Positions 32,393 through 45,460 of a stretch of 64,000 bases of DNA are shown here, in pieces. The stretch is from NCBI GenBank assembly GCA_015295945.1, contig DVED01000105.1:1-64000 (forward strand). Reading direction: 5' to 3'. The notes under the pieces were generated by a model. That model saw only the letters and a program-made list of their open reading frames with translations. It ran no database searches and was not told where the DNA came from. The stretch is from Oscillatoriales cyanobacterium M59_W2019_021. Lineage in GTDB: Bacteria > Cyanobacteriota > Cyanobacteriia > Cyanobacteriales > Geitlerinemataceae. The position numbers and the translations under genes are program-made. Numbering within the stretch: position 1 is the stretch's first letter; each line of letters starts with the position of its first letter.

Positions 32393-34027
32393 ATGTCTGC
32401 CAATCATCTTTGGATCTACGATACGACTTTGCGAGATGGCGCTCAGCGAGAAGGTCTTTCTCTCTCCGTCGAAGATAAACTCCGCATTGCCCGTCAGTTA
32501 GATCGCTTGGGAATTCCCTTCATCGAAGGCGGTTGGCCCGGCGCCAATCCCAAAGACGTACAGTTTTTCTGGCAACTCCAAGAACAACCCCTCACCCAGG
32601 CAGAAATCGTCGCCTTCTGCTCCACCCGCCGTCCCGGAGAACGCGCCGAAACCGATCCGATGCTCCAAGCCATCCTGTCGGCGGGAACCCGTTGGGTGAC
32701 AATTTTCGGCAAATCCTGGGATCTCCACGTCAGTGCCGGACTGAAAACCAGCCTCGAGGAAAATTTGGCGATGATTGGCGATTCGATCGCCTTTTTGCGG
32801 AGCCAGGGCCGGCAGGTCATCTACGACGCCGAACACTGGTTCGACGGCTACCGCCACAACCCCGAATACGCCCTGCAAACCCTAGAAGCGGCAATTTCCG
32901 CCGGAGCGCAGTGGATCGTGCTGTGCGACACCAACGGCGGTACGCTCCCCCACCCAATTGCCCAAATCGTCCGGGAAACGATCGATCGCACCCCCATCAA
33001 CCGCGACGAAACCACACCCAAACTGGGTATCCACACCCACAACGACTCGGAAACCGCCGTTGCCAACGCCCTCGCCGCCGTCTGCGAAGGGGCGCAAATG
33101 GTGCAAGGCACGATTAATGGCTACGGCGAACGCTGCGGCAATGCCAACCTCTGCTCTCTCATTCCCAACCTGCAACTCAAACTCGGCTATCGCTGCATCG
33201 AAGACGGTCAACTCGCCCGGTTGACGGAAACCAGCCGCTACGTCAGCGAATTGGTCAACCTCGCCCCCGACGAACACGCGGCATTTGTCGGTCGTTCTGC
33301 CTTCGCCCACAAAGGCGGCATCCACGTCAGTGCCGTCCAGCGCAACCCCATCACCTACGAACACATCGCCCCGGAAACCGTGGGCAACCAACGGCGCATC
33401 GTCATTTCCGAACAAGCTGGCTTGAGTAACGTGTTGGCAAAAGCGAATGGCTTCGGCTTTCAGTTAAACAAACAAGATCCCGCCTGCCGTCAAATCTTGG
33501 ATCGACTCAAAGCGTTAGAAAGTCAGGGCTATCAGTTTGAAGCAGCCGAAGCCAGCGTCGAACTGTTGATGCGCGAAGCCCTGGGACAGCGCGATCGCTT
33601 TTTTACTCTCAACGGTTTCCACGTCCACTGCGAACAAGGACACGGGGACAGTCAAGCCTTAGCCACGGTGAAGTTGGCAGTAGACGGCAAGGATATTTTG
33701 GAAGCGGCAGAGGGCAACGGACCGGTGTCGGCACTGGATGCGGCACTGCGGAAAGCGTTAATCAATTTTTACCCGAACATTGCCGATTTCCAACTGGTGG
33801 ATTACAAGGTTCGCATCCTCGACGGCGGGGCGGGCACTTCGGCAAAAACGCGGGTGTTGGTGGAATTTGCTAGCCAGCACCATCGTTGGACGACAGTGGG
33901 CGTTTCGACTAATATTATCGATGCGTCCTATCAAGCCTTGGTAGAAGGTTTGGAGTACGGTTTGATATCGATCGAGTCTCCAGGCGATCGCGCCTTGTCC
34001 TGTCGCGTGGGTTCGCATTCTCTGTAG
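32393..34027 (+). CDS. cimA: citramalate synthase
   Basis: IYDTTLRDGAQREGLSLSVEDKLRIA...GIHTHNDSETAVAN...C-terminal LeuA dimer region DYKVRILDGGAGTSAKTRVLVE. Confidence 0.94.
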   Translation: MSANHLWIYDTTLRDGAQREGLSLSVEDKLRIARQLDRLGIPFIEGGWPGANPKDVQFFWQLQEQPLTQAEIVAFCSTRRPGERAETDPMLQAILSAGTRWVTIFGKSWDLHVSAGLKTSLEENLAMIGDSIAFLRSQGRQVIYDAEHWFDGYRHNPEYALQTLEAAISAGAQWIVLCDTNGGTLPHPIAQIVRETIDRTPINRDETTPKLGIHTHNDSETAVANALAAVCEGAQMVQGTINGYGERCGNANLCSLIPNLQLKLGYRCIEDGQLARLTETSRYVSELVNLAPDEHAAFVGRSAFAHKGGIHVSAVQRNPITYEHIAPETVGNQRRIVISEQAGLSNVLAKANGFGFQLNKQDPACRQILDRLKALESQGYQFEAAEASVELLMREALGQRDRFFTLNGFHVHCEQGHGDSQALATVKLAVDGKDILEAAEGNGPVSALDAALRKALINFYPNIADFQLVDYKVRILDGGAGTSAKTRVLVEFASQHHRWTTVGVSTNIIDASYQALVEGLEYGLISIESPGDRALSCRVGSHSL

Positions 34028-34057
34028 TTAGGCAAACGATCTAACAGGTTGAAATTG

Positions 34058-34091
34058 AAAGCGGCTGCACTGACCGAAGTGCAACCGCTTT
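34058..34091 (+). terminator. intrinsic terminator downstream of cimA
   Basis: AAAGCGGCTGCACT-GACCGA-AGTGCAACCGCTTT. Confidence 0.75.
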
Positions 34092-34154
34092 AATTTATTA
34101 TCGAATTCAACAATTCGTGTCGTTAATTTAGATACAAAAGTACAATGGATTAGA

Positions 34155-34340
34155 TTAATCTTGAGCTTCGGAAATTTGCAAACTGTCGGGATCGACGTAG
34201 TGGCAACTCACATCGTCCAAGCAAATAAATGCCCACCCCGACTTATCGACACCCATTAACCTATAAGAACCTTCTTGGATAAAAAATCCTTTGTGATTTC
34301 GGGTTTCCGGCTTAACTTCTACACTAGTGTTATTTTCCAT
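34155..34340 (-). CDS. small conserved-looking hypothetical protein
   Basis: 61-aa ORF in a gap between supported genes. Confidence 0.55.
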   Translation of the reverse strand: MENNTSVEVKPETRNHKGFFIQEGSYRLMGVDKSGWAFICLDDVSCHYVDPDSLQISEAQD

Positions 34341-34559
34341 GACACGTTTTACTCCCTAAATAGAAACCTCAGCTTGGGACTGAGATAACGAGCGTTAATC
34401 CCTAACTTCACTAAATCTTATCATTGACTTCTCGTTTTTTTTATGAAGTTATCTAATAAATTATGAAGTAGATTTAACGATCGCGATCTCGATCCGGATC
34501 GCCATCGAGGGAGAAAGCCGCGATCCCCGCTGGGTTCGCCCCTGCTTTTTCTAGGATCT

Positions 34560-34982
34560 TTATCCTTCAAAGAGCCACTTGCGGACTTGCTGCAAGCTTT
34601 TCCAGTTGGGTTTGCGGCTTAACCCTTCTTCAAAGTTTTTCTGAATTTCCTCTCTCCATTCCGAGGAGACCATCAGCAATTGCCAGGCGGACTCCACCTG
34701 ATCGCGCACCCCTTTTTGCTGGGTTTCGAGCATGGCAATCGCCAGATTCACCCGCGCTTGAGGATCTTCGGGACTGAGCTTCACTGCCTTTTGCGCGGCT
34801 TTGTACGCCAGTTTAGGGCGATCGTCCAGTAAATACAACCACGACAGGCAAGTCCACGCCGGACTATTTTTCGAGGCGCGATCGCAAATATCCTGGAAAA
34901 CGGGGATTAAATTTGCAGCGCTTTCCCCAGATTGATAGCGTTGAATAGCAGTTTGAAAGAGATCTTCAGCAGTTTGAGGCAT
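34560..34982 (-). CDS. tetratricopeptide repeat protein
   Basis: AWTCLSWLYLLDDRPKLAYKAAQKAVKLSPEDPQARVNLAIAML. Confidence 0.85.
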   Translation of the reverse strand: MPQTAEDLFQTAIQRYQSGESAANLIPVFQDICDRASKNSPAWTCLSWLYLLDDRPKLAYKAAQKAVKLSPEDPQARVNLAIAMLETQQKGVRDQVESAWQLLMVSSEWREEIQKNFEEGLSRKPNWKSLQQVRKWLFEG

Positions 34983-35186
34983 TAATAATCAAAAGTTCAA
35001 AAGTTCAGCAGTTCAGAAGGTAGAGGGTACTAGAGAGTGGGACGGGTGCGTTGAGGCACGAAACGCACCCGTCCCGACCCATTACCCAGAAGCGATTGAG
35101 GAAGTGATGGGGTAAGGAGGTGAGGGGAGAAGGTTGTTACAAATGACCAACCCCAAACCCCCAACTCTCAACCCCCAACTCCAAAA

Positions 35187-35567
35187 CTACGCCGAAAACG
35201 ACTTACCACAGCCGCAACTTTGGGTAGCGTTGGGATTGCTAAACTGGAAGCCGCCGCCGATGAGAGCATCGCTGTAATCGAGAACCATCCCGTAAATGTA
35301 GAGCAAGCTTTTGGGATCGCAGACCACCCGAAACCCATCGTAATCGTAAACTTCGTCCTTTTCCCCGATGGCGCTGGCATCGATGAAATCCATCGTATAC
35401 GACATTCCCGAACAACCGCCTTGACGAACCCCCACTCTCAGACACAGGTCTTGTCCTTGTTTTTCCCGCAGCAGTTTGACTTGCGCGAGGGCGGATTCCG
35501 TCATTTGGATGCCCCGTTGTTGAGGCTGAGTTGCTAGTGTCATGGGCTTACCTACTTCTATATACAA
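35187..35567 (-). CDS. iron-sulfur cluster assembly accessory protein (IscA/SufA/HesB family)
   Basis: [21 protein letters not shown] ... [14 protein letters not shown]. Confidence 0.94.
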   Translation of the reverse strand: MYIEVGKPMTLATQPQQRGIQMTESALAQVKLLREKQGQDLCLRVGVRQGGCSGMSYTMDFIDASAIGEKDEVYDYDGFRVVCDPKSLLYIYGMVLDYSDALIGGGFQFSNPNATQSCGCGKSFSA

Positions 35568-35908
35568 AGTCCGTCACATTGACGGTTTCCAATTTCGCCG
35601 ATCCCAGAGGGCAATCGCGAATTCATAACGACTTTCATCATCCCTTATTGTAGCGAATAGGCAGTCGGCAAGGGCGGGCGATCGCCCCAAATTTTCAATT
35701 TGCACGCGATTCTCTGACAGAGTCCCTAGGCGATACTCCTATGAAGTTGCTACGCGATCACCCGATCGCCCTTGCGTCATAATAGAATGTAAAGAAACAA
35801 ATCTCGAAATAGAAGCCAATCTCAACCCTGCCCATCGACCCCTAGCTGTTTTCCCACCAAATAATTACGGTACATTCCCTTTTTCAGCAGCGTTCTCTTT
35901 GCGATCCG

Positions 35909-35950
35909 CCCCGAACTCGGCAACGTCGAACGACTCGACCGAGTTCGGGG
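35909..35950. promoter_or_regulatory. 12-bp perfect inverted repeat adjacent to rpoB promoter
   Basis: CCCCGAACTCGG (35909-35920) / CCGAGTTCGGGG (35939-35950). Confidence 0.7.
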
Positions 35951-35955
35951 TCAAA

Positions 35956-35984
35956 TTGACTTTTTTGTAAAGAAATAGTACGAT
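35956..35984 (+). promoter_or_regulatory. sigma70-type promoter for rpoB
   Basis: -35 TTGACT (35956-35961), 17-nt spacer, -10 TACGAT (35979-35984). Confidence 0.6.
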
Positions 35985-36029
35985 GGAGAGCCTGCTAGAC
36001 TTCGCCCCCATACTGTTTCTGGCAAACGC

Positions 36030-39000
36030 ATGACTAATCAGAGCAACATCGCCCAGGCTTACTACCTCCCCGATCTCGTTGAAATCCAGCGTTCTAGCTT
36101 CCGATGGTTTTTGGAAGTCGGTTTAATCGAAGAACTCAACAGCTTTTCTCCTATCACCGATTATACTGGCAAGCTCGAACTTCACTTCTTAGGGAAAAAG
36201 TACAAGCTCAAAGAACCGAAATACGACGTTGACGAAGCCAAGCGGCGGGATAGTACCTATGCCGTGCAGATGTACGTACCGACGCGGTTGATCAACAAAG
36301 AAACCGGAGAAATTAAAGAACAGGAAGTCTTTATCGGCGATCTGCCCCTGATGACCGATCGGGGGACATTTATCATCAACGGCGCCGAACGGGTGATCGT
36401 CAACCAAATCGTCCGATCGCCGGGAGTTTACTACAAATCCGAAACCGATAAAAACGGACGTCGCGCCTACAACGCCTCCCTCATCCCCAACCGAGGCGCG
36501 TGGCTCAAATTTGAAACCGACAAAAACGACCTGGTGTGGGTGCGGATCGACAAAACCCGCAAACTCTCCGCCCAAGTGTTACTGAAAGCCTTGGGACTGG
36601 CGGATAACGAAATTTTCGACGCCCTGCGCCACCCCGAATACTTCCAGAAAACCATCGAAAAAGAGGGACAATTCAGCGAAGAAGAAGCCCTGATGGAGTT
36701 GTATCGCAAGCTCCGTCCCGGCGAACCGCCCACGGTATCCGGCGGACGGGCGTTGCTCGAATCGAGATTCTTCGATCCCAAGCGCTACGACTTGGGACGG
36801 GTGGGGCGCTACAAACTCAACAAAAAACTGCGCCTGAACGTCCCCGACACCATGCGGGTGCTGACCCCTCAAGACATTTTGGCGGCGGTCGATTACCTAA
36901 TCAACCTCGAATTCGACATGGGGCAAACCGACGACATCGACCACCTGGGCAACCGCCGGGTGCGATCGGTCGGCGAACTGCTGCAAAACCAAGTGCGCGT
37001 CGGACTCAACCGCTTAGAGCGAATCATCAAAGAGCGGATGACCGTTTCCGAATCGGAATCGCTGACTCCCGCCTCCCTGGTGAACCCCAAACCCCTGGTA
37101 GCTGCCATTAAAGAATTCTTCGGCTCCTCCCAGTTGTCCCAGTTCATGGATCAAACCAACCCCCTAGCAGAGTTAACCCACAAGCGGCGACTCTCGGCAC
37201 TCGGACCTGGGGGACTGACGCGGGAACGCGCCGGCTTTGCCGTGCGGGACATCCACCCCTCCCACTACGGACGAATTTGTCCGATCGAAACCCCGGAAGG
37301 TCCCAACGCCGGATTGATCGGCTCCTTGGCAACCCACGCCAAAGTTAACGCCTACGGCTTCATCGAAACACCGTACCACCGCGTTCATAACGGACGGGTA
37401 CTCCTGGAAGAACCCCCCATCTACATGACCGCCGACGAAGAAGACGAACTGCGGGTTGCCCCTGGAGATTTGCCCGTCGATGCCGATGGCGTCATTCGCG
37501 GGGACTCCGTGACCGTCCGCTACCGCCAGGACTTCACCACCACCTCCCCCGATCAAGTAGACTTTGTGGCGGTGTCTCCGGTACAAATCATTTCGGTAGC
37601 AACGTCTCTCATTCCCTTCCTGGAACACGACGACGCCAACCGCGCCCTGATGGGGTCGAACATGCAGCGCCAAGCTGTGCCCCTGCTCAAACCGGAGCGC
37701 CCCCTCGTGGGTACGGGATTGGAAGCCCAAGCCGCGCGGGACTCCGGGATGGTGATCGTCAGCCGCACCCCCGGTGTCGTCACCTACGTCGATGCCCAGC
37801 GCATCCGGGTGCGTCCCACGACTGAGGACGGCAGCGAAGCCGCAGAAATCGAATACGAACTGCAAAAATACCACCGCTCCAACCAGGATACCTGCCTCAA
37901 CCAACGCCCGATCGTCTTTGAAGGAGACGAAGTGGTCACCGGGCAAGTGATGGCAGACGGTTCGGCAACCGAAGGCGGCGAACTCGCCCTCGGGCAAAAC
38001 ATCCTAGTGGCTTATATGCCTTGGGAAGGCTACAACTACGAAGACGCCATCCTGATTTCCGAGCGACTGGTGTACGACGACGTATACACCAGCATCCACA
38101 TCGAAAAATACGAAATCGAAGCTCGGCAAACCAAACTCGGGCCAGAAGAAGTCACTCGCGAAATTCCCAACGTCGGGGAAGACGCCCTGCGCCACCTGGA
38201 CGAAGGCGGCATCATCCGCGTCGGCGCGTGGGTGGAAGCCGGAGATATTTTGGTGGGGAAAGTCACCCCCAAAGGCGAATCCGACCAGCCTCCCGAAGAA
38301 AAATTGCTGCGGGCGATTTTCGGCGAAAAAGCGCGCGACGTGCGGGATAACTCCCTGCGGGTTCCCAACGGCGAAAAAGGGCGGGTGGTAGACGTGCGCG
38401 TCTTCACCCGCGAACAGGGAGACGAACTGCCCCCCGGAGCCAACATGGTGGTGCGGGTCTACGTCGCCCAGAAGCGGAAGATCCAAGTGGGCGACAAGAT
38501 GGCAGGACGCCACGGCAATAAAGGGATTATCTCCCGGATTTTGCCCATCGACGATATGCCCTACCTGCCCGACGGCACGCCTGTCGATATCGTCCTCAAT
38601 CCGCTGGGGGTTCCCTCGCGGATGAACGTCGGTCAAATCTTCGAGTGCTTGCTGGCGTGGGCAGGGGAATGTTTGGGGTCGCGCTTCAAAATCGTGCCCT
38701 TCGACGAAATGCACGGTCAGGAAATGTCCCGGGAAACCATCAACAGCAAACTGATGCAGGCGCGGGAGAAAACCGGCAAAGACTGGCTGTTCAGCGACGC
38801 CCATCCCGGTAAAACCGTGGTCTACGACGGGCGCACGGGAGAGCCGTTCGATCGCCCCATTACCGTGGGCAAAGCCTACATGCTCAAACTCGTCCACTTA
38901 GTTGACGATAAAATTCACGCCCGCTCCACCGGTCCTTACTCCCTAGTCACCCAGCAACCCCTCGGCGGGAAAGCTCAACAAGGGGGTCAGCGGTTCGGAG

Positions 39001-39338
39001 AAATGGAAGTGTGGGCCCTGGAAGCCTTCGGCGCGGCGTATACCTTGCAAGAGCTACTCACCGTTAAATCAGACGATATGCAGGGACGGAACGAAGCCCT
39101 CAACGCGATCGTCAAAGGAAAAGCCATTCCCCGACCGGGAACGCCAGAATCTTTCAAGGTGTTAATGCGAGAATTGCAATCGTTGGGTCTCGATATCGCC
39201 GTCCACAAAGTAGATACGGCAGAAGACGGTAGCTCGCGCGATTCCGAAGTGGATCTGATGGCAGACCTCGGCGGTCGCCGTCCCCCCTCTCGCCCCACCT
39301 ACGAATCGATGTTGAGCGAAGACGATATCGAAACTTAG
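36030..39338 (+). CDS. rpoB: DNA-directed RNA polymerase subunit beta
   Basis: Full-length beta subunit; [47 protein letters not shown]. Confidence 0.99.
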   Translation: MTNQSNIAQAYYLPDLVEIQRSSFRWFLEVGLIEELNSFSPITDYTGKLELHFLGKKYKLKEPKYDVDEAKRRDSTYAVQMYVPTRLINKETGEIKEQEVFIGDLPLMTDRGTFIINGAERVIVNQIVRSPGVYYKSETDKNGRRAYNASLIPNRGAWLKFETDKNDLVWVRIDKTRKLSAQVLLKALGLADNEIFDALRHPEYFQKTIEKEGQFSEEEALMELYRKLRPGEPPTVSGGRALLESRFFDPKRYDLGRVGRYKLNKKLRLNVPDTMRVLTPQDILAAVDYLINLEFDMGQTDDIDHLGNRRVRSVGELLQNQVRVGLNRLERIIKERMTVSESESLTPASLVNPKPLVAAIKEFFGSSQLSQFMDQTNPLAELTHKRRLSALGPGGLTRERAGFAVRDIHPSHYGRICPIETPEGPNAGLIGSLATHAKVNAYGFIETPYHRVHNGRVLLEEPPIYMTADEEDELRVAPGDLPVDADGVIRGDSVTVRYRQDFTTTSPDQVDFVAVSPVQIISVATSLIPFLEHDDANRALMGSNMQRQAVPLLKPERPLVGTGLEAQAARDSGMVIVSRTPGVVTYVDAQRIRVRPTTEDGSEAAEIEYELQKYHRSNQDTCLNQRPIVFEGDEVVTGQVMADGSATEGGELALGQNILVAYMPWEGYNYEDAILISERLVYDDVYTSIHIEKYEIEARQTKLGPEEVTREIPNVGEDALRHLDEGGIIRVGAWVEAGDILVGKVTPKGESDQPPEEKLLRAIFGEKARDVRDNSLRVPNGEKGRVVDVRVFTREQGDELPPGANMVVRVYVAQKRKIQVGDKMAGRHGNKGIISRILPIDDMPYLPDGTPVDIVLNPLGVPSRMNVGQIFECLLAWAGECLGSRFKIVPFDEMHGQEMSRETINSKLMQAREKTGKDWLFSDAHPGKTVVYDGRTGEPFDRPITVGKAYMLKLVHLVDDKIHARSTGPYSLVTQQPLGGKAQQGGQRFGEMEVWALEAFGAAYTLQELLTVKSDDMQGRNEALNAIVKGKAIPRPGTPESFKVLMRELQSLGLDIAVHKVDTAEDGSSRDSEVDLMADLGGRRPPSRPTYESMLSEDDIET

Positions 39339-39393
39339 AACCGGGTTAACCCGAGCCAAGAGATGCCAAGGAAAAGGGACAACAACACAGAAC

Positions 39394-41259
39394 ATGGCCA
39401 AGCTAGAACAGCGGTTTGATTACGTCAAAATCGGCATTGCTTCTCCCGAGAGGATTCGCGCTTGGGGAGAACGCACTCTGCCTAACGGACAGCTCGTCGG
39501 AGAAGTCACCAAGCCAGAAACCATCAACTACCGGACGCTCAAGCCCGAAATGGATGGGCTATTTTGCGAGCGCATCTTCGGTCCGGCGAAGGATTGGGAG
39601 TGCCACTGCGGCAAATACAAGCGGGTGCGCCATCGGGGCATCGTCTGCGAGCGCTGCGGCGTAGAAGTCACCGAATCGCGGGTGCGCCGCCACCGCATGG
39701 GCTACATCAAACTCGCCGCTCCCGTCGCTCACGTTTGGTATCTCAAGGGGATTCCCAGCTACATCGCCATTTTGCTGGATATGCCCTTGCGGGATGTGGA
39801 GCAAATCGTTTACTTTAACGCCTACGTCGTTCTCAGTCCCGGCAACGCCGACAACTTAGCCTACAAACAACTGCTGCTCGAGGATCAGTGGCTGGAAATC
39901 GAAGAGCAGCTTTACGACGAAGACTCGGAATTAGAAGGCATCGAAGTGGGAATCGGCGCGGAAGCCCTCCAACGCTTGCTGCAAGACCTGGATTTAGAAG
40001 CCACGGCGGAATCCCTCCGGGAAGAAATTGCCGGAGCCAAGGGTCAAAAACGCGCCAAGCTGATCAAGCGGCTGCGGGTGATCGATAACTTCATCGCCAC
40101 CGAATCCGACCCGGCGTGGATGGTGCTGGAAGTGATTCCGGTGATTCCCCCCGACTTGCGCCCGATGGTGCAACTCGACGGCGGTCGGTTCGCCACCTCC
40201 GACTTGAACGACCTGTATCGCCGGGTGATCAACCGCAACAACCGCTTGGCTCGGTTGCAAGAAATCCTCGCGCCAGAAATCATCATCCGCAACGAAAAGC
40301 GGATGCTGCAAGAAGCCGTGGATGCCCTGATCGATAACGGTCGCCGGGGTCGCACCGTGGTGGGCGCCAACAATCGCCCCTTGAAATCGCTTTCCGACAT
40401 CATCGAAGGAAAACAGGGTCGCTTCCGGCAAAACTTGCTAGGGAAACGGGTAGACTACTCCGGACGGAGTGTGATCGTTGTCGGTCCGAAGTTAAAAATG
40501 CACCAGTGCGGATTGCCTCGGGAAATGGCGATCGAACTGTTCCAACCCTTCGTCATCCACCGCCTGATCCGTCAGGGACTGGTCAACAATATCAAGGCAG
40601 CTAAGAAACTGATCGCTCGCAATGACGCCAACATTTGGGATGTCTTGGAGGAAGTGATCGAAGGACACCCCGTGATGCTCAACCGGGCGCCGACGCTGCA
40701 CCGCTTGGGGATTCAAGCCTTCGAGCCGATTCTGGTCGAAGGTCGCGCCATTCAACTGCACCCGTTGGTGTGTCCGGCATTTAACGCCGACTTCGATGGC
40801 GACCAAATGGCAGTGCACGTGCCGCTCTCTTTGGAATCTCAAGCTGAAGCGCGGTTGTTGATGCTGGCGTCGAATAATATCCTGTCTCCGGCGACCGGAT
40901 CGCCGATCGTCACGCCCAGTCAGGATATGGTGTTGGGGTGCTACTACCTCACCGCTGAAAATCCCGCCGCCCAACTCGATCCCGTTCCCACGTTCGGTAG
41001 TTTAGACGATGTGACGATTGCCTACGAACAAAAAAAGATCGGCTTGCACTGTTTTGTGTGGGTGCGCTATGACGGCGAAGTTGATAGCGGTGCGGACGAA
41101 CTGATCGAAGAAAAGACAAACGAAGACGGCAGCGTCACCCAACTCTATACCTATCGTCGCGTGCGATTGGACGCCAAAGGCGATCAAATTTCCCAGTTCA
41201 TTCGCACGACCCCCGGTCGGATTATTTACAATCAAACGATCGTTGAAGCATTGGCTTAA
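39394..41259 (+). CDS. rpoC1: DNA-directed RNA polymerase subunit gamma
   Basis: [16 protein letters not shown] active-site motif; terminates before the RpoC2 region as in cyanobacteria. Confidence 0.99.
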   Translation: MAKLEQRFDYVKIGIASPERIRAWGERTLPNGQLVGEVTKPETINYRTLKPEMDGLFCERIFGPAKDWECHCGKYKRVRHRGIVCERCGVEVTESRVRRHRMGYIKLAAPVAHVWYLKGIPSYIAILLDMPLRDVEQIVYFNAYVVLSPGNADNLAYKQLLLEDQWLEIEEQLYDEDSELEGIEVGIGAEALQRLLQDLDLEATAESLREEIAGAKGQKRAKLIKRLRVIDNFIATESDPAWMVLEVIPVIPPDLRPMVQLDGGRFATSDLNDLYRRVINRNNRLARLQEILAPEIIIRNEKRMLQEAVDALIDNGRRGRTVVGANNRPLKSLSDIIEGKQGRFRQNLLGKRVDYSGRSVIVVGPKLKMHQCGLPREMAIELFQPFVIHRLIRQGLVNNIKAAKKLIARNDANIWDVLEEVIEGHPVMLNRAPTLHRLGIQAFEPILVEGRAIQLHPLVCPAFNADFDGDQMAVHVPLSLESQAEARLLMLASNNILSPATGSPIVTPSQDMVLGCYYLTAENPAAQLDPVPTFGSLDDVTIAYEQKKIGLHCFVWVRYDGEVDSGADELIEEKTNEDGSVTQLYTYRRVRLDAKGDQISQFIRTTPGRIIYNQTIVEALA

Positions 41260-41387
41260 AGCGCTAGTGGCTAAGAATGCAGAGTTTGAGGTGAGGAACA
41301 TAATTATTATTTCTTAATTCTCTTACCTTTCCGAATTCCTGCAACTCCTGTAACTTCTGAAATCCTTCGATTCCCCCTCCCGCCAAT

Positions 41388-44300
41388 ATGATTTTCCGCA
41401 ACCGCATCATCGATAAAAAACAGCTCAAAAAACTGATTAGCTGGTCGTTTATTAATTACGGAACCGCACGCACGGCAAAAGTCGCCGACGCCCTCAAAGA
41501 TTTGGGCTTTCGCTACGCCACCCGCGCCGGGGTTTCTATCAGCGTCGAAGACTTGCAAGTCCCCCCCAAAAAGCAGGAACTCTTAGCCGCCGCCCAAAAA
41601 GAAATCGACGAAACCGAAGCGCGGTACATCCGGGGTGAAATTACCGAAGTCGAGCGCTTCCAAAAGGCGATCGACACCTGGAACGCCACCAGCGAAGAAC
41701 TGAAAGACGAAGTGGTGATCAATTTCCGCAAGACCGATCCCCTCAACTCCGTGTACATGATGGCATTCTCCGGGGCGCGGGGGAATATCTCCCAGGTGCG
41801 CCAACTCGTGGGGATGCGGGGGTTGATGGCAGATCCTCAAGGGGAGATTATCGACCAGCCGATCAAAACCAACTTCCGGGAAGGGCTGACCGTTACCGAG
41901 TACATCATTTCCTCCTACGGCGCCCGAAAAGGGTTGGTAGACACGGCACTGCGTACTGCCGACTCCGGTTACCTCACCCGCCGCTTGGTGGACGTTTCTC
42001 AAGATACGATCGTCCGCGAATTCGACTGCGGCACGACGCGCGGCATTACCGTCCGCAGTATGACCAACGGCTCGAAAGTGTTGATTCCCTTAGAAGATCG
42101 ACTGTTGGGACGGGTGCTAGCCGAAGATGTGGTAATTGGCGGCGAAACGATCGCCGAGCGCAATCAAGCCATTACTCAAGACCTAGCGGATTTGTTCAAA
42201 GAGCGGGGCGTGCAAGAAGTCACGTTGCGATCGCCCCTGACCTGCGAATCGGCGCGCAGCGTTTGCCAACACTGCTACGGCTGGAGCCTCGGTCACGCTA
42301 AACTCGTCGATCTCGGCGAAGCCATCGGTATTATCGCCGCCCAAAGTATCGGCGAACCCGGAACCCAGTTAACCATGCGAACGTTCCACACGGGTGGGGT
42401 GTTCACCGGGGAAGTCGCCGAATTGGTCAAATCCTCCCATGGCGGCACCATTCAGTACTCCCGCAGCTTGCGGGTTCGCCCCTTACGCACCCGCCACGGC
42501 GAAGACGCTCTCGTTGCCGAACAAGGGGGAGAACTACGCTTGCTCGGTGGCGATGGCAAAGCTAAATCCGATTCAGCATTGGACAAACCCCTAATGACCG
42601 TCGCCGTAGCGGCAGGTTCTACCGTCTTTGTCCGGGATGGAGAAACCGTGGCTGCGGGTCGTCCCCTGGCAGAAGTCCCCGTGGGCGGCACGACGCGCAA
42701 AACCACGGAGAAAGCCACCAAAGACGTAGCCAGCGATCTGGCCGGGGAAGTTAAATTTGCCGACATCGTTCCCGAAGAGCGCCAAGACCGCCAGGGCAAC
42801 ATTACCACCATCGCCCAACGCGGGGGGCTGATGTGGGTGCTGTCCGGTCAAGTGTACAACTTGCCTCCCGGTGCCGAACCCGCCGTCAAAAAAGGCGATC
42901 GCATCGCCTCCGGCAGTATCCTCGCCGTCACCAAAATCCTCACCGAACATGGTGGTATCGTCCGCATTCCCGCCGAAGACGACAAGCCCGAACCCACCGT
43001 CTCGGAGACCAGCGATCTCGAACCCAAAATTCCCCGAGAAGTGGAGATCGTCACCGCCTCTGTCCTCTTGGAAACGGCACAAGTTCGCGAAATCAGCACC
43101 CAAAGCCGCGATCGCCACATTATCGAAACTCAAGAAGGACAGCAATTTGCCCTAACGGCAACACCGGGAACCAAAGTGCGTCACCACCAAGTGGTTGCCG
43201 AACTGATCGACGACAGCTATCGCACGACAACAGGTGGTTTGTTGCGCTACTCCGGGATCGAAGTTGCCAAGCGGGGCAAAGGCAGCAAAGGTGGCTACGA
43301 CGTGGTCAAAGGCGGTTCCTTGCTGTGGATTCCCGAAGAAACTCACGAAATCAACAAAGATATCTCCCTACTGGAAGTTGAAGACAGCCAGTACGTCGAA
43401 GCCGGAACCGAAATCGTTAAGGATATCTTCTGTCAGAGTGCCGGAATTGTCGAGGTCGTTCAGAAAAACGACATTTTGCGGGAAATTTCCATCAAACCCG
43501 GCGATCTGCACCTCATCGACGATCCCTCCCAACTGACGATCGAAAGTGGGTCGATCGTCAATCCCGGTCAGCAAGTCCTGCCCGATTTAACCGCCGATAA
43601 GCTCTGTTACTTAGAATGGGTGGACACCCCAGAAGGACAAGGCATCCTCTTGCGTCCGGTTATCGAATACGCCGTTCCCGACGTGCCGCCCGTCCCCAAC
43701 CAAGGTTCGGTCAGCGACCAAGAAAACGCTTTTCCCATCGGCTTACGAGCCGTACAGCGTCTCCTGCCCTACAAAGATGGCGAGCGGATTAAATCCGTAG
43801 ACGGCTTGGAACTGCTGCGGACGCAGTTGGTCCTGGAAATGGGGCAAGAGGGCAATGCCCTGGAAGCCGACATCGAATTGGTTCCCGACCCCAACGATCC
43901 CGAGATCGTTCGCCTGCAACTGGTGGTGTTGGAATCGCTGACCATTCGCCGCGAAAGTGCGGTTACCGCCGAGCCCCTGATGTCTCAGGGAACCACCACC
44001 CGGTTGTTGGTGGAAGAAGGTCAAGTGGTGGGTGCGGGAGCCGAAATCGCCCGGACGGAACTGCGCGCCACCGATATCGACGAAGGCGAAGTCCAGGGAG
44101 TGCGCTTGGGCGAATCGGCTCAACGACGGATCTTAATCGTCAGTCCCAGCGATCGGTGCGATGTGGAAATCGGCAAGAAGCCCGCGCTCTCCGTCGGTCA
44201 GTTGCTAGTTGAAGGCAAAGACGATGTCGCTCCCGGCATTCGGGCAGCCGAATCCGGTCAAGTGGTTGCCGTCTCCGATACGGGCTACACCCTGCGCGTG

Positions 44301-45377
44301 GGACGTCCCTACCGCGTCTCTCCCGGTGCGGTGCTGCACGTCGATGACGGCAGCTTGGTGCAACGGGGGGATAACCTGGTGCTGCTCGTGTTCGAGCGGG
44401 CGAAAACCGGAGATATCATTCAGGGTTTGCCCCGGATTGAAGAGTTGTTAGAAGCTCGCAAACCGAAAGAGCCTTGCATCCTCGCGCGGCGACCGGGAAT
44501 GGCGCAGGTAGTCTACGAAGAAGACGAGTCGGTGGAAATTAAGGTGGTCGAAGCCGATGGCGTGGTGACGGAGTACCGACCGATGCCGGGGCAGAACGTG
44601 ATGGTATCCGACGGTCAGGAGGTGAATACCGGAGATCGTCTCACCGACGGTCCGGCTAACCCTCACGAAATTCTGGAAGTGTGGTTCGAGTACCTGGTTC
44701 CTAACGGCAGCCACGAAGCGGCACTGGCAGCGTTCCAAAGCGTGCAGACCTTCTTGGTGAACGAGGTGCAGTCGGTGTATCAATCCCAGGGTATCGATAT
44801 TAGCGACAAGCACATCGAAGTGATCGTCCGGCAGATGACCAATAAGGTGCGCATCGAAGACGGTGGCGATACCACCATGCTGCCGGGAGAGTTGATCGAA
44901 CTGCGGCAGGTAGAGCAGGTCAACGAAGCCATGTCGATTACCGGTGGGGCTCCGGCACGGTATACTCCCGTTTTGCTGGGGATTACCAAAGCCTCGCTCA
45001 ATACCGACAGCTTCATTAGTGCGGCAAGTTTCCAAGAAACCACGCGGGTACTCACCGAAGCGGCGATCGAAGGTAAATCCGATTGGTTGCGCGGCTTGAA
45101 AGAAAACGTGATTATCGGTCGCTTGATTCCGGCAGGTACGGGATTCAATGCCTATGAAGATCTCAATTTCGGTTCGCCGTCGGGTGCGGATTTCGGTCCG
45201 GCATTTGGGGGAGTGGATGAAGAAGACGAATTGACCGACGATATCATCGACGATCGCACGGCTCGCGCGTTCGGCATGAACGGGATCGAAGGCAGTCGCT
45301 ATATGTCTGCCAACGATCTTGGATTGGATGAAGACGGTTACTCTTCTTCCCCCATTTTGGACGACGAAGAGGAGTAA
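41388..45377 (+). CDS. rpoC2: DNA-directed RNA polymerase subunit beta'
   Basis: [49 protein letters not shown]; large sandwich-barrel-hybrid insertion. Confidence 0.99.
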   Translation: MIFRNRIIDKKQLKKLISWSFINYGTARTAKVADALKDLGFRYATRAGVSISVEDLQVPPKKQELLAAAQKEIDETEARYIRGEITEVERFQKAIDTWNATSEELKDEVVINFRKTDPLNSVYMMAFSGARGNISQVRQLVGMRGLMADPQGEIIDQPIKTNFREGLTVTEYIISSYGARKGLVDTALRTADSGYLTRRLVDVSQDTIVREFDCGTTRGITVRSMTNGSKVLIPLEDRLLGRVLAEDVVIGGETIAERNQAITQDLADLFKERGVQEVTLRSPLTCESARSVCQHCYGWSLGHAKLVDLGEAIGIIAAQSIGEPGTQLTMRTFHTGGVFTGEVAELVKSSHGGTIQYSRSLRVRPLRTRHGEDALVAEQGGELRLLGGDGKAKSDSALDKPLMTVAVAAGSTVFVRDGETVAAGRPLAEVPVGGTTRKTTEKATKDVASDLAGEVKFADIVPEERQDRQGNITTIAQRGGLMWVLSGQVYNLPPGAEPAVKKGDRIASGSILAVTKILTEHGGIVRIPAEDDKPEPTVSETSDLEPKIPREVEIVTASVLLETAQVREISTQSRDRHIIETQEGQQFALTATPGTKVRHHQVVAELIDDSYRTTTGGLLRYSGIEVAKRGKGSKGGYDVVKGGSLLWIPEETHEINKDISLLEVEDSQYVEAGTEIVKDIFCQSAGIVEVVQKNDILREISIKPGDLHLIDDPSQLTIESGSIVNPGQQVLPDLTADKLCYLEWVDTPEGQGILLRPVIEYAVPDVPPVPNQGSVSDQENAFPIGLRAVQRLLPYKDGERIKSVDGLELLRTQLVLEMGQEGNALEADIELVPDPNDPEIVRLQLVVLESLTIRRESAVTAEPLMSQGTTTRLLVEEGQVVGAGAEIARTELRATDIDEGEVQGVRLGESAQRRILIVSPSDRCDVEIGKKPALSVGQLLVEGKDDVAPGIRAAESGQVVAVSDTGYTLRVGRPYRVSPGAVLHVDDGSLVQRGDNLVLLVFERAKTGDIIQGLPRIEELLEARKPKEPCILARRPGMAQVVYEEDESVEIKVVEADGVVTEYRPMPGQNVMVSDGQEVNTGDRLTDGPANPHEILEVWFEYLVPNGSHEAALAAFQSVQTFLVNEVQSVYQSQGIDISDKHIEVIVRQMTNKVRIEDGGDTTMLPGELIELRQVEQVNEAMSITGGAPARYTPVLLGITKASLNTDSFISAASFQETTRVLTEAAIEGKSDWLRGLKENVIIGRLIPAGTGFNAYEDLNFGSPSGADFGPAFGGVDEEDELTDDIIDDRTARAFGMNGIEGSRYMSANDLGLDEDGYSSSPILDDEEE

Positions 45378-45395
45378 GGATCGAGATCTTGAAGG

Positions 45396-45447
45396 GGTAA
45401 TGGGTAATTGCTATAACTGACTGCAAGCCAATTACCCGTTACCTTTT
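45396..45447 (+). terminator. intrinsic terminator downstream of rpoC2
   Basis: GGTAATGGGTAATTG...CAATTACCCGTTACC (15-bp stem, one wobble) then TTTT. Confidence 0.75.
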
Positions 45448-45460
45448 GGGGATTTACGTT

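Noticed and set aside
37173-38897. Long minus-strand ORFs opposite rpoB (37173..37997, 38004..38897)
   Set aside because: Antisense to rpoB; GC-driven open frames
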